In this document: positions 9,237 to 20,386 of the stretch, one piece after another
Layout of the letters: every line of letters begins with the position of its first letter
Numbering within the stretch: the stretch's first letter is position 1
Assembly (NCBI GenBank): GCA_038093515.1
Contig: JBBPSI010000130.1
Span: forward strand, 1-64,000
Source of the DNA: Butyriboletus loyo
Taxonomy: Eukaryota; Basidiomycota; Agaricomycetes; Boletales; Boletaceae
Direction of reading: 5' to 3'
DNA: 64,000 bases
The notes under the pieces: generated by a model
The model's database searches: none
What the model saw: the letters and a program-made list of their open reading frames with translations, nothing else
What the model was told of the DNA's origin: nothing
Program-made: the position numbers and the translations under genes

Positions 9237-10263
9237 TTAAATCTCCCCATACCCCTTCTCCTTGTACACCTTTTTCATTTGCGTGACGATCTTGTCGAGC
9301 CCTTCTAGCCATCTGTCGAGTTCTTCGTTGACCTTGTCACCCGCGACGGACGCGCCGCTGTCTGGATCCGCAGCGAGTTTGGCGTAAAAGACGCTACGAT
9401 ATGGACATGCTCTCATCGCCACCTGGTCGTGAAGCGATCGTCTCGTCAGTACGCATCACGACGATACCCACGAAAACGACACGACGACACGATGGATCGC
9501 ACTCGAACGAGAACACGGGGGGAAAGAAAAAGGGGGGGGGGAAGAAAAAAAAAGAACACACCGAAAATATGCCCTTGACGATGAAATTGTGATGCTTCTT
9601 CAAACTGGCCTCGTACCCCTTCGTAAACGCCTCTGCAAGTTCGACGCTGGGATCGCGTTGGGCCGTATGGAGAGCCTGATGCGTGAACAACAGACCGCGA
9701 AGAAGCCACATGAGGCCTTCCGTCGCCGTCCGTTTCTTCTCAGATTGTTCATCGAGAACGAGGAGCTCGAGGGTGGTGGATTGTGTGGGATGGGCGAGAT
9801 ACCGCTTACGGACTTTCTGATGGAGAGAGGTACGCGTGTGAGGATGGTTGGTTGAGATGGGTAAAAGAGGAGAGAAAGAAAAGGGGGAGGGGGAGGGGGC
9901 ACGCACGGCTATGTTTTCCTCCAGATCGCTCACGACGGGTAGAAACGCGGGGTTCTCGAGAAGTTCTGTGGACGTGGTTGTGTTCAAAGTCGGTTCATCA
10001 GCATGCCTCGTCTATCCGTACTGATCGATAGAGGAAGGTATACGCACTGAACAAGCGGACGACACCTTCGGATGCTTCGAGGAAAGCGAGGGTGTCGATG
10101 CCATCGTTGGTGATAGGTACATCCGCAAAGGACTAGAAATCAGAATCGTGACGATGATCCAGGAGAGATCGGATCAGGCGAACGATGGTTAGCTATGGTA
10201 GCGAAAAGGAAAGGCTGGATTGCGTGTTAGACTCGCCTTTACAGTTTCGAGAAAGGGTGCCAT
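9237..10263 (-). CDS. Glycolipid transfer protein
   Basis: A cytosolic GLTP-fold protein, which moves glycosphingolipids between membranes. Proposed exons on the minus strand: 10263-10237, 10132-10048, 9965-9907, 9816 to about 9566, 9423-9237. Spliced protein is about 200 residues, normal for the family. Visible family blocks: ETVKSFADVPIT at the start, LFKLLENPAFLPVVSDLEEN, GLMWLLRGLLFTHQAL (the W of this block stacks on the sugar in the known structure), then HHNFIVKGIFS and MRACPYRSVFY, with the family end KEKGYGEI. The first exon codes only nine residues and is best joined through a GC-AG intron. The last two introns contain long homopolymer runs. All phases are consistent, so the gene looks intact. 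Confidence 0.9.
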
Positions 10264-10652
10264 CGTCGTCGTGCCGGTGCGTGTGTCGCTAGAACAACGA
10301 GGAGGTCACCAGATGATTAAATACGATCATGATCAGGCTTTCGCTGATCTAAGCCGCTATGTAATTGCGTCCTCGACCAAGTTGTCTCTATCCCGTAACT
10401 TGAAAGTAAACGCATGGACAAAGAATGTAACGGCAAGTGTTCCACGACGTTGAACGAACCACACGTTCAGAGGCAACAGATCGATCAACCAATACAATCG
10501 CAAAAAATAAAAATCGACTGATCGTCCTACAAAAATCCATTCGACAATCCGATGTCCCAGAGCACAGCAACACACAGCGACAAAAGCGACAGTGATCATC
10601 CTACAACCACCCATCATCGACAACGGCCGTGACCGTCCATGCCAAGAAACCC

Positions 10653-13600
10653 CTACTTCTCCTGGTGGCGCTCCTCGTCGTCGTAATCTCTCATCGTATC
10701 GCTACGTATCCTCAATGTTGACTCGTGCGACCCCGCTACCGCTTTCAGCAGCTGTTCGTAAACGAACGCTACGATGTCCGAATCAGAGGGACGGCCCGCC
10801 GCCACAACGGACCAACACTGCATCATAAAGCGCCACTGGTCGTCCGTGACGCAGGGCGAGCTAGGCCGTTTCGGACGCTCCCCATTGGATATGGCCAGTA
10901 ACACCTGTTCATCGCGTGGAAGGTAATGATAGGGTATCTTTCCGCTCAAGACCTGTCAAACAATAAAGACAAATGTAGGTGTCAGACGTTAGGATCGTCG
11001 TCGCAACCGACTCGATCAAAAAGGTAGGCAGCAAACACGCACTTGGAGCATGATACCAGCAAACGAATAAATGTCGGTTTCAAACGTCGGAAATATCTTG
11101 CGTGCATCCTCGTCTTCACCCTCGGGCTCGCGAATCTGGAATAACTCGGGAGCTGTCCAGCGGAGCGTTCCTTTTACTTGGTATGTCAACGCAATCGAGG
11201 ATCCTTCGATTTCAGTCACGACGATTGACAGACCGAAATCACAGATGCAAGCTCTTCCACTGCCATAGACGAGGATATTTGACTGCAATATTTACGTGAG
11301 CAGGCGAAAATGGGAAAGAGGAAAAAGCCTCCCACGTACACCAAAGATATCGCCGTGTACGACAGACTGAGAATGCACTACGAACGAACAAGGCGTGTCG
11401 TTAACTAGGTGGACGTGGCATGGCAAAACCACTTACAGTATTGTAGCCCCAAAGCGATATCGTTGATCTGCAGTGCCAACGTTCCGAGTTAAAAACGCTC
11501 AATAGGGCATTGAAGATGCTCACTATGCCAATCCTCTGCAGTCTTGTCATGTCGTTGTTGTGGCGATCGAGGTAACTTGTTAAGGAGCCATTTTCGACCC
11601 ACGGGCACACCATGGCAAGAAAATCTCCATAATCCCTGGTTGTCCCAAGCAATGGTATGGCATTCCTGTGGTCAAGCTTCAACCAGAGTTTGATCTCCCG
11701 ACGAAGACGCTAAGAAGAAAGTCAGCCCGCGAGGCGATCGGTTGTGCTTGTAATACATACTCTCTGCTTGGACAAGTCGTCCCCCTGAGTCGTATATTTT
11801 TTTATTACTTTAATTGCAACCTGCACGTTCATTGAGGGTAAGTCAAAATCGCTGCGAAGTCGACACGGTGACGCAACTGGCATGGCCCTCCCATTCAACT
11901 TGAGAGTACCTCTGTAGATATCGCCATGGCTACCGCCAGAAACAGGATGGCTTCCTTCTGGCACAATACAGCCAGTGAGGTCATTGTTAGGATTGAATCG
12001 ACTGCCATGCGTGGTCAACGACGATGAATCAACCTTCAAGATATGATGCCCTACATTTCCTGGATAAATTCCACATTTTCACATTCGGTGAACTGCCGCT
12101 TCGATTGTATCGGACTGGGCACATGCTTAAACGTCTGTCAGTTTACTAACGTCGAATAACAACTAAAAAAAGACACACATTGATGGGGGAAGGAATAGGC
12201 GAGCGACGAGCGGGAGAAAGTCCCTTATACCAGAATCCGGATTAAAAAGTGAGTGCATAATCATCGGGTGAGCGGGACTTACGTTCGGTGAGTCTCCCTA
12301 GAGAAAATAAACGGCATGTCATCGACTCGCCAAGTCTTTGTCCCAAAACGCAACTCACCGCAGGCGAATAGAGCGAAGAATTTGAGCTATGTGTGTAAGT
12401 GCTTCCTTGTACAGAAGGCTAAGGTAGACTATCATGCATCGATCAACCTCCGCAGAGCGATGTGAACCTACACTGCGAGTCCGCGGACCACGAATCCGTG
12501 CCTGGAGGGCATGAGAGCCAGTATTAATCTCAAGGTTTGTTGTTAGCGTACCGTGTCACCTGGTTCACGCGATGGACGGAGTAGATTCAACACGCTCTTC
12601 TTCATGGAAATTTTGCTCTTGGTAGAACTACGATCACTATGCTCATGTGTTTCGCTATGCTGAAAGAAGAGGATGAATATGAGCCGGATACAACAGCGAA
12701 AGGAGTACCCACAGGTGTGCGTGAACCCTCGTGATCGGAGTCCTGGATGTAGCAGAGTGGTATCAACATCACGCCTTGAAGGGAGGCTGGTTGCAAATAC
12801 ATTAGAAGGACCAGCGCCCCCGGTAGTATGTATACGCCAGCCGGGAAACAAGATGAAAGGAGCATCATTCGTCTGCTGTACAAGAGAGTCAGGCTGAGAA
12901 TATGGCAGGTGGATGAGTATGGTAAGCATACTGGTCCTCGGTTAGGTTCCAGGGGAAAATCTTTGAAGAGGTTAGAAGCGATGGTCCTCAGGTTCCATAC
13001 ACGGATATTGGAGTCCCGTGCCCCGCTGACAAGATGACTGTCGTCAGGCGAGATCGAGAGGGAATGGATTTTGGCGTCGTGTTGAAGACTTGGACCAATC
13101 TGTTGGAATGTGTTTGCTTCCCAGAGACATATAGTCTTATCCCACGATGCGGTGGCGAAAAATTTGGCGCTGTGGGACAACGCAATCGAGAAAACAACAT
13201 CTTTATGTCCACTACATGTAGTGTGCAGCACGCCAGTGGTGGGATTATAAATTCTGATGGTGCCGTCGATGCACCCTGCGAGCAGGGTGCGGCCCTTGTG
13301 AGCCCACGCAAGCGACCACGCTTTCTCGTTGATGACCAGCGTAGTCCAGGTAGCGGTGTCCCGGACCTGAACAACCTCTCTGTCGCAGCTTGCAATTTTC
13401 CTTCCGTCCGGGGAATAGCAGAGCCACCAGACGGCGTCTGTGTGTCCCTTGAACGGACCTGCGACTTGCTCGAGCGTTGCTGAGGACCACACGAGCATTG
13501 CCCCATCCTGCGCGCCACTTGCTAGCCTGCTTGAATCCGGAGAGAATGACAATGACTTGACCACATCCTCGTGTTTCGCGACCGACTTCAAGACTTCTGC

Positions 13601-13876
13601 CAAGGGCGTCTCGAGGTCCAATAGTCTCACTCTCCCATCTCTCCCTCCAACGGCTACCCAGCGTCTGTTAGGCGAGACAGCGAGTGCACACACCGTCATT
13701 TCCTTCACCACTGTATTATGTCCGTCTGATAAATGCCACCGTCGAATGGTCCTGTCTTCTGATGCACTGATGATTTGGTCATCGGAAATGAATTCGAGAA
13801 ATGTCATGCTGCCGTTGTGCCCGCGCAACAGCGTTGGTACTGCGTGGACTTTGTTACGACGTAGACTCGGTGACAT
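10653..13876 (-). CDS. WD40 propeller joined to a TKL-type protein kinase
   Basis: Starts at ATG 13876. The first exon (13876 to about 12939) encodes seven WD40 units, a complete beta-propeller (for example GHNGSMTFLEF, ASEDRTIRRW, GHKDVVFSIAL, ASWDKTICLW). Small exons then encode a basic-acidic linker (DSDHEGSRTP, HSETHEHSDRSSTKSK, ARIRGPRTRS). From about 12011 comes a kinase domain: glycine loop GGSHGDIYRG, VAIK lysine in VQVAIKVIK, hinge MVCPWVENGSL, catalytic VVHGDIFGSN (HGD in place of HRD), CDFGLS and TAPEL, ending at 10653. All three metal and phosphate motifs are present, so an active kinase is plausible. The short linking exons can be joined in phase without a stop from propeller to kinase, which supports one gene; the first linker intron (about 190 nt) is the weak point. 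The alternative is two adjacent genes. The propeller probably recruits a substrate or partner. Confidence 0.65.
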
Positions 13877-14187
13877 GGCTGGCGCTCGTGGTTCGGTGCG
13901 GTAAAAAGAGGGTAAGAAAAGAAGGAGAAAGGGAGGGGGGGTTGACGGACGTAAGTGCGTCGCTTTGGGCTTGTCCTAACGTTGTTTGCCCGCCATCTTG
14001 TTCACAGCTGGCACGTGCCCTTGACCGGGGCAGTATCTTCATCTCCTTAGTCCGTGGGGCAATATGACTCCTTTGCTTTCCGTAGACGGAAAGTCTTGTT
14101 GACGTTTTCCCAGGACAAGTTTGAATTTGATCCCCACGTTTCTATCCCTGACTGTTCCTGGACCGAATGACATTAACTTTACGGTAG

Positions 14188-15027
14188 GCGAGAAGGATCA
14201 GGTTGACACCTTGACCGAGTTGGGATCCAGGGTTTCATTTAGGATCACGTATATCCTAACCCCACAATGATATAAGACATTCGCAAATTTGAACTAGGTA
14301 TCGCTCACTGGCAGGCTGAATTTTCTCGGAGTCATAGATCTGACCACTCAGGCTGGCCACGAGTACTTAGACTTATGTCGTATTTCCTGGATTATAGACA
14401 CACCTAACCTAACCTAAGCATCTAAGTTTTTCCGATTATCAAGACTTACCCGACTTCACTACTAGGTACTACGTACATTCGAAACACCTATACTACCTCG
14501 TACCCTACTTCCACTGGCATACTATTTATGCCCTTGGGATTTGGGACAAACTATGGCACGCAGTCTTCCACCTCTGAGTCAGTGATCGAATCAGAAGTTC
14601 ACTGTTGTCAGCCATTGCGGAGTGAAAGGCAGTGGCGAGGCTGCAAGCAGAAGATGAAGCTTCACATCGATGAAGGTTACCCATATTGTACGTACAGAGC
14701 CGAGCAAACGTAACATTTATTCAAGACCCTCGAAATGCACATGTAGTCGGCTAGGTATACGGCATTGATTGGTTTCATTGAACTCGACTTCGTTGCGGAT
14801 GCGGCGAGAAAGCTCTGACACTCTCAGAAACGTTCTTCGACAGCTTCTCGTAGTAGCTTGCAACAGTGTCAAGAATTGGGTGCTCACCGTGCTCAGCGCT
14901 CGTCCTTTGATTACATAAGCAACAGTCTAGAATTCTGTGTAACAAATTGTAGGGTTAGGATATACGTGATCCTAATGAAACCCTGGATCCCAACTCGGTC
15001 AGAATGTCAACCTGAGCCTTCTCGCGC
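14188..15027. repeat. Non-autonomous TIR element (MITE-like)
   Basis: Terminal inverted repeats of about 80 bp: 14188-14267 and 14949-15027 in reverse, sharing CCGAGTTGGGATCCAGGG and GGATCACGTATATCCTAACC. About 680 bp of non-coding DNA between them. No transposase ORF and no clear target duplication. Confidence 0.6.
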
Positions 15028-15654
15028 AGAAGAATGAAGCTCGATCTCGCATGCAATAAACTGAAGCTGCTTCCTGAAATTACTCTGACCGCCGCTCGTG
15101 ATCATGAGGCCCCCGGTATTGTTGTGGCGGGAAGTGTCCCTGCCCCCCTGAAGGGCACCCATTCAGGCCATCATGGATCATTACCCCGCTCATTAAAAAA
15201 AACGTCTTGCCATCACTACGTCCATATACCTGAAGACGTGATGGTTCTTTAGAGAACCATATCCTGTAGCGTCAAGCTTTCAGCCTATTCGTATGTCCCT
15301 GTTTTTTTTTTTTTCATTGCATGCTGTAAAGTCTCGTATGTTATAGGTACCCGGCACCCACGAATCGGGGTCCTCAGCCACCTTATATGACACTAATGTG
15401 CGCACAGGCACGACGCTCGTAGAACCTCGGGGGGGACCTCGCCGCAAGCGAGCATCAAAATCCGAACTATTTTTGTATCTTGGCGACACCACGATGGCTT
15501 GGCATAAAATGCTGCTCTACACACAATCCTCATATTATCAATAAAAACGATAGGGTGGACTGGAGAGGACCTCTTGCAAGTAAACAACAACAGATAGAAG
15601 ACGGTGACGAACAGGCCGACAACATCTGCCCTGTGACCCGGCGCACAAGAAACG

Positions 15655-16045
15655 ACTGATCGTCCATTCGCCGGAATCTCTCACCGTGTCGCTACGTAAC
15701 TGCAATGTTGACTCACACGACATAACCCGACCTTCGAAGCTGTTCGTGCGCAAACGTCGCCATGTCAGAAACGGAGGGACGATCCGCCACCACCAACGAC
15801 CATCACTGCATCATAAAGCGCCACTGGCCATCCTTTCGGACGCTCCCCCTTGCACGTGGCCAGCATCACTTGCGAGTCATCGCGCCAAAAGTAGTATGTT
15901 CTTCCACAAGACCTGCTGAAGAACAAAAGCAAAGCACATGGATAGGCAAAGGAGACGAAGACCGCATCCTCGTCTTCATCCTCGGGCTCGCGAATCCGGA
16001 ATAACTCGGGAGCTGTCCAACGGACTTTTACTTTTTATGTCAACG
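15655..16045 (-). pseudogene. Decayed copy of the kinase C-terminal region
   Basis: The sequence follows the kinase gene at about 10680-11190 in the same orientation. Shared blocks include the C-terminal CESTLQLRSDTVRDS (parent HESTLRIRSDTMRDY), the stretch around CATCATAAAGCGCCACTGG, and GGAATAACTCGGGAGCTGTC. Frames are broken by small indels, and about 100 bases of the parent, including its intron, are missing or scrambled. It cannot code for a kinase. Confidence 0.7.
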
Positions 16046-16841
16046 CGACAACGAACCTCTGAGCTGGGCTATATTACAGTGTTCACTGAGATATTCACAG
16101 CACTCGAAGCGTGGTTTCAGTATCAAGTGTCGTATGCCCCCTTTCGGTCACCGTACACACATGAGGTCTCGGACCTCCCGAGATCTCTAAAAAAAAACAG
16201 ATCCGCGATGCATTCTCGGGTGTCCTGGTTTGGTTTAGTGGGCAGCATGAATCCGCAGGAGTTCTGCCAGTATTCTGGTCGTGTCAAAGAGGCAGGAGGT
16301 AACACACGTTCAACTTGAACGCAGAAAAAAAAAAAAAGAAGAGGAAGAGCGTAAAGAACACACCTAGCGAGATGGCGGGAGCAGGTCAGAAAGAGGATGG
16401 AGATGGAGAGAGAACACCCGCTTTGTAACTGCCATCCCCTAGGTATGGTACAACTCCATCGCCAAGGGACCGAGTCGAGTGTACGGGACATGGATGACTT
16501 GGAAAACGTCAAGGGCGGCAGGACAGGCTAGGGACTTCGAAACGCGCCCTAGGCCTCGTCAATGATAGTCTCAGCGCAACAGTGACCGAGCAACACAATA
16601 ACAGAGTCGGCAGTTATACCGCACCGATAGCGAACGGTAGCCTCTCAAATCAACACCCCCTGCCAGCCGATCTGCAGACGAAGAGTAATTGTCAAGCAAG
16701 GTGATAAGAACAAAGATACATGGTAATAGAAAACATGGATTGCAGCCTAGTATACACGTAGACAAAAAAAGACCAGTGTTACGGAATACAATTTATCCAC
16801 CTCGCTCAAGAATTTCGAATCTCGAGCGCGAGGCGCGTGTT

Positions 16842-18296
16842 TCAGGCTTTCAGCTGCCACTCGACCTCATCCCTTAGGCTCTTCAACAAATCGTCCGTGG
16901 TGTACTTGGGCTTCCAGCCAAGGGCACGTCCTCGGGTCCCCCTACACCTACCGTTCGTTCCGAGGAGGAAACCGAGAGGCTAAAAGGTAATGTGTATCAT
17001 TTGATCAGCACGCATAACGAGCACGTTCGTCCGCGGATACGTACGAGAGCGTATCGCTCGTAGTCTTGCTCAGTAAACACGTTCGGTTCCGGTGTCTCAC
17101 TCACACCCAGATCATAAAGCACTTCTCCAATCTTGGCGGCGACGTCTTTCAACACGTGGTGACCGTTTTCGACAAAGTAGAACCCCTCGCGACCATGGCC
17201 TGCCTTTCCCTCCAGGGCGGCGTCGTAAAGCACGATGTAGAGATCCGTCACTGCCGATCGCGGTCGCGCAAGTTAGCCTTGTCGATTCCTAGTACGAAAT
17301 AAACATGAAACCCACTGTCATCGATGTGAACGTTTGGCCACACGTTCAATCCCTTTCCGACATATCCGCCACGCTTCCTCGCAATGCAAGCGGAAACGGC
17401 CAAAGGCAATTGAATGGAGCGTGAGTTCTGAACACCCAATTCCACCAGTTTTCCAGAAGCGACGCCATAGATTGTCGAAGGGAGGACGATGTACGTCTTC
17501 ACGTACCCTTGTGACTGTGGTGTAAGTAAAGTGGAGGAGGCACAACACGTATCTATCAGTCAGACTCAAGACTCACCTTCCTTATCAGCGGCGAGAAGGA
17601 GGAGGTCGACGTTTCGGTGAGGTTGGGTGTCTGCAATAGTGTCTAGTTTGGCCACGTCTGTATCATCCCAGACTGTCTCGGTCGCATAGTTCCCAAGTTC
17701 GCCACGTACGGCGTGATCGACAATGGCAGCTAACAAGGAGTGATCAAGCCGATGAGCGACAGACGCTTGAGGAGCTGCGTACCAGTCCCAGACTAGGTGA
17801 ACACGCGTAAGAGTGTGAGATCTCCATAAAGCATTGATCACTTACGGTGTGTATCAGAATAGGCACTTTTCCGGTCGCCTCTTGTCTCTTCTTCAGACCT
17901 CTCAAGATCGCCGTACACGCTTCCACGTTATCAGAATCCGCCTATACCAGCGAAACGACGACGAGCCCATCAGACCAGTGTAGTTATTGAATCAACTAGT
18001 ATACGCACACATGCAAATATGACGTCACTCAGAGAGGCTTGTTTCTCAAGAAGTGCATGGTCATCGTAGGATCCTAGGACGGTCTTGACTCCGAGCGACT
18101 CAAACGCAGGAACTTTGTCCGCCTTCCGGACGAGGACAGTGATACAAGAGGTCGCAAAGGTACGATGCCGGAGAAGGCGATCGAGCACAGACCCGCCAAT
18201 ATAGCCTGGATAAATTTCAGACAGGAGGAATGACCGACAAATCGCTGGAGACGTACCAGTGGCGCCTGTAATGAAAACCTGTGTTTTGGAAGACAT
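16842..18296 (-). CDS. NAD(P)-binding, NmrA-like/extended SDR protein
   Basis: Starts at ATG 18296; the first exon (18296-18257) joins in phase to give TQVFITGATGYIGGSVLDRL, a Rossmann TGxxGxxG dinucleotide site. Several introns follow. Later blocks are TVLVRKADK, KTYIVLPSTIYG, a substrate-domain segment GKGLNVWPNVHIDD, FVENGHHVLKDVA, and the end RALGWKPKYTTDDLL near 16890, finishing at 16842. The protein is about 340 residues. This layout matches atypical or extended SDRs found throughout Dikarya, thought to act on small carbonyl or hydroxy compounds in the cytosol; the substrate is unknown. The YxxxK pair is not clear, as in many NmrA-like members. A TATA box lies about 85 bp upstream. Confidence 0.75.
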
Positions 18297-18378
18297 GTAT
18301 GAATCGATGAAACCTTGGAACGTGGAGTGAGTTGAGAGAGTCGAAATCTACGGATCTGAGTCGGTCGTCGTAGCCCCT

Positions 18379-18386
18379 CCTTTATA
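18379..18386 (-). promoter_or_regulatory. TATA box of the NmrA-like gene
   Basis: Minus-strand TATAAAGG, 83 bp before the start codon at 18296. Confidence 0.5.
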
Positions 18387-19172
18387 CGTCACGGCTGACG
18401 CCCATGATGTCAATTTGGGCTTATCGGCGTAAATTCCTGCCTTCACTGCGTAACACTCGTTAGTAATCTGTGCGCAGGAAAGATTAGTACGGGTGGACTT
18501 GAATTACCGTGCTAATCAATCATGAATCATACGGTGGAGCCCCACTACTCACGCTCGCCGTATCTACCCGTGCCAAGCCCGTGGTGTTAAATCTATCTAG
18601 CATCACGGTCAAGGTTATCTTAGTACGATGATCCAGCCTGTACGGAGTAAATGGTCGATAAGTTGCCCCATGAGCTGAGGTGGTCGCCAGACTTGGGTCA
18701 GGCCTCGTCAAAACTGCTTGAGGCAGATACGTACCCCATCTAGCCTGTCCTGCCAGTGGATACTGTTGGCACGAACAGGTAGACGCGGTGAGTCACCATG
18801 CAGCCGGACATTTGAGTCTATCCAATCAGAAACTTGTTACGCCATTCTGTCGAAATGACCCCACGATCGTGCGTGGTGCTTATCCAGCGACTTCTACACT
18901 CGGAAAGTGCTGACAAGCGGATTAGTTGCGGTGATTTTGAGAATGTGAAGCAAGTAATTTGGCTTTCGACGACGAAGAGTAACATGTACATACGGGAAGT
19001 TCCGATACGGGTGTGGTTTGGTCAATGGGACAGGATACAAAAACGACTTTGATAGATAAATCAGATCACGTTTGCGTTGCCACCATCCGGCGCAGATGCG
19101 ATGAGGGGGCGATTATGTACAAAGGTGAGCCCGAGGATCAGATGCATGCGATGGGGAGGCGAAACATACTGG
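18387..19172. other. Intergenic, no gene seen
   Basis: Lies between two minus-strand oxidoreductase genes. Only short ORFs without family features. Confidence 0.4.
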
Positions 19173-20224
19173 CTACTGGCAGACTAAAGTTTTGTACATC
19201 TTCTCAAGGACATATTGTCGCGGCAACCATTGCATGAAGTAAAACCGGGTAGAGTGGTGACCCAACGTCATATACGGCGGTGGGTCAGCACTAAGAGCCT
19301 CTGCCACTACCCTTCTGGCAAACTCCTTTGTGTCCATGCTTGCTTGACCCTGGCTGCCATTCATCCGCTGAATAATTTTTGACTCGTACCGCTTGTACAT
19401 TGTTGTGGGTGAGAGTGTCAAGGTCACTGCCTGATTCTTGGAAATGTTAGAAGTGATGCCTCCTGGAGCGACAAGCATGACTTTGATGCCAAATGGTTTG
19501 CACTCCATTGCGAGGCCTTCGGAGATGGAATGAAGCGCAGCCTTGGCAGCACAGTACAGAGTATTCCACGGGGTTGTTCTGTAAAACAAAAGATTGGCTT
19601 AGCTGACGCCACTTGAAGAAGCACGAAAGCTTCACATCAGACCCGCAATTGAACCAATGTTCATGATCAAACCTTCCTTGCGCTGGAACATGGAAGGTAT
19701 CACGGCGTTCGACACGCGCAAAGCACCAAAGGCGTTCAATTCGAAAGCGTTCCGAATTTGGGCGTGAGTGGCTTCTGCCACTGGACCTGGAGGCAATGTT
19801 ATTGTTTCGTACTCAGGTTAGCCCACAAGGCCAAGTTGCCAAGGCCAGACCAAAATCCGTGAGATCAAGACTAACCAATAGCTAAAGCACCCGCATTGTT
19901 CACGACAATGTCGATTTTTCCGGTTTCTGCAAGGATGGTTTGTACTGTGCGATCAATATCATCTCCGTTGGTTACGTCCAGAACCTGCTTTCGGATGTTC
20001 GTGCTCTGAAATCCCTCCATGGTCTCGAGCCTTCGAGATGTTGCATATACTATGCACCCTCGCGCAGCGAATTCTTCGCAGCTGCGCCAGAGGTTGGGAG
20101 TCAGAACACATCTCAATGTGGAATAAAAACTGGTCAAAGACACGTACAGGGCAAATCCTATCCCACCTGTGGAGCACCCCGTGATGAGAACTACCTTCTG
20201 GCTCCCTACCCAAGCTGTTGACAT
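19173..20224 (-). CDS. SDR, 1-acyldihydroxyacetone-phosphate reductase-like
   Basis: A classical short-chain dehydrogenase. Start ATG 20224. The N-terminus VVLITGCSTGGIGFAL holds the TGxxxGxG cofactor site, followed by YATSRRLETM, whose RR pair favours NADPH, then LDVTNGD and DIVVNNAGALAIG (the NNAG strand). After two introns come the catalytic TLYCAAKAALHS (Y and K four apart) and VMLVAPGGITSNIS. Its length of about 290 residues and the GCSTGGIG and ATSRR variants match the yeast Ayr1 group, which reduces acyl-DHAP or related lipids at the ER and lipid droplets. The biochemical role is inferred from family only. The gene is intact, with about three introns. Confidence 0.8.
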
Positions 20225-20386
20225 GGTCGAGATCTGAGAAACGAACAACAATTCATGACCCAATTTTATCCCTCCAAGCCAGACGTTCTAAACCCAGATC
20301 GGAGTTGAATCTGCAAGTCCCTACTACGGACCTTTTTGTCTTGGCTAAGGATAGCCTCGGTACCTCCCGGAGACCAGAAGGCCACC

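Larger units (their letters stand above)
13877..16841. other. Gene-free stretch with two decayed elements
   Basis: About 3 kb upstream of the WD40-kinase gene and downstream of the NmrA-like gene. Holds the TIR element and the degenerate kinase-tail copy listed separately. The short ORFs here show no recognisable feature. Confidence 0.5.

Noticed and set aside
14398..14417. CCTAA repeated three times, telomere-like
   Set aside because: Only three units, and inside the TIR element; too short for an interstitial telomere.
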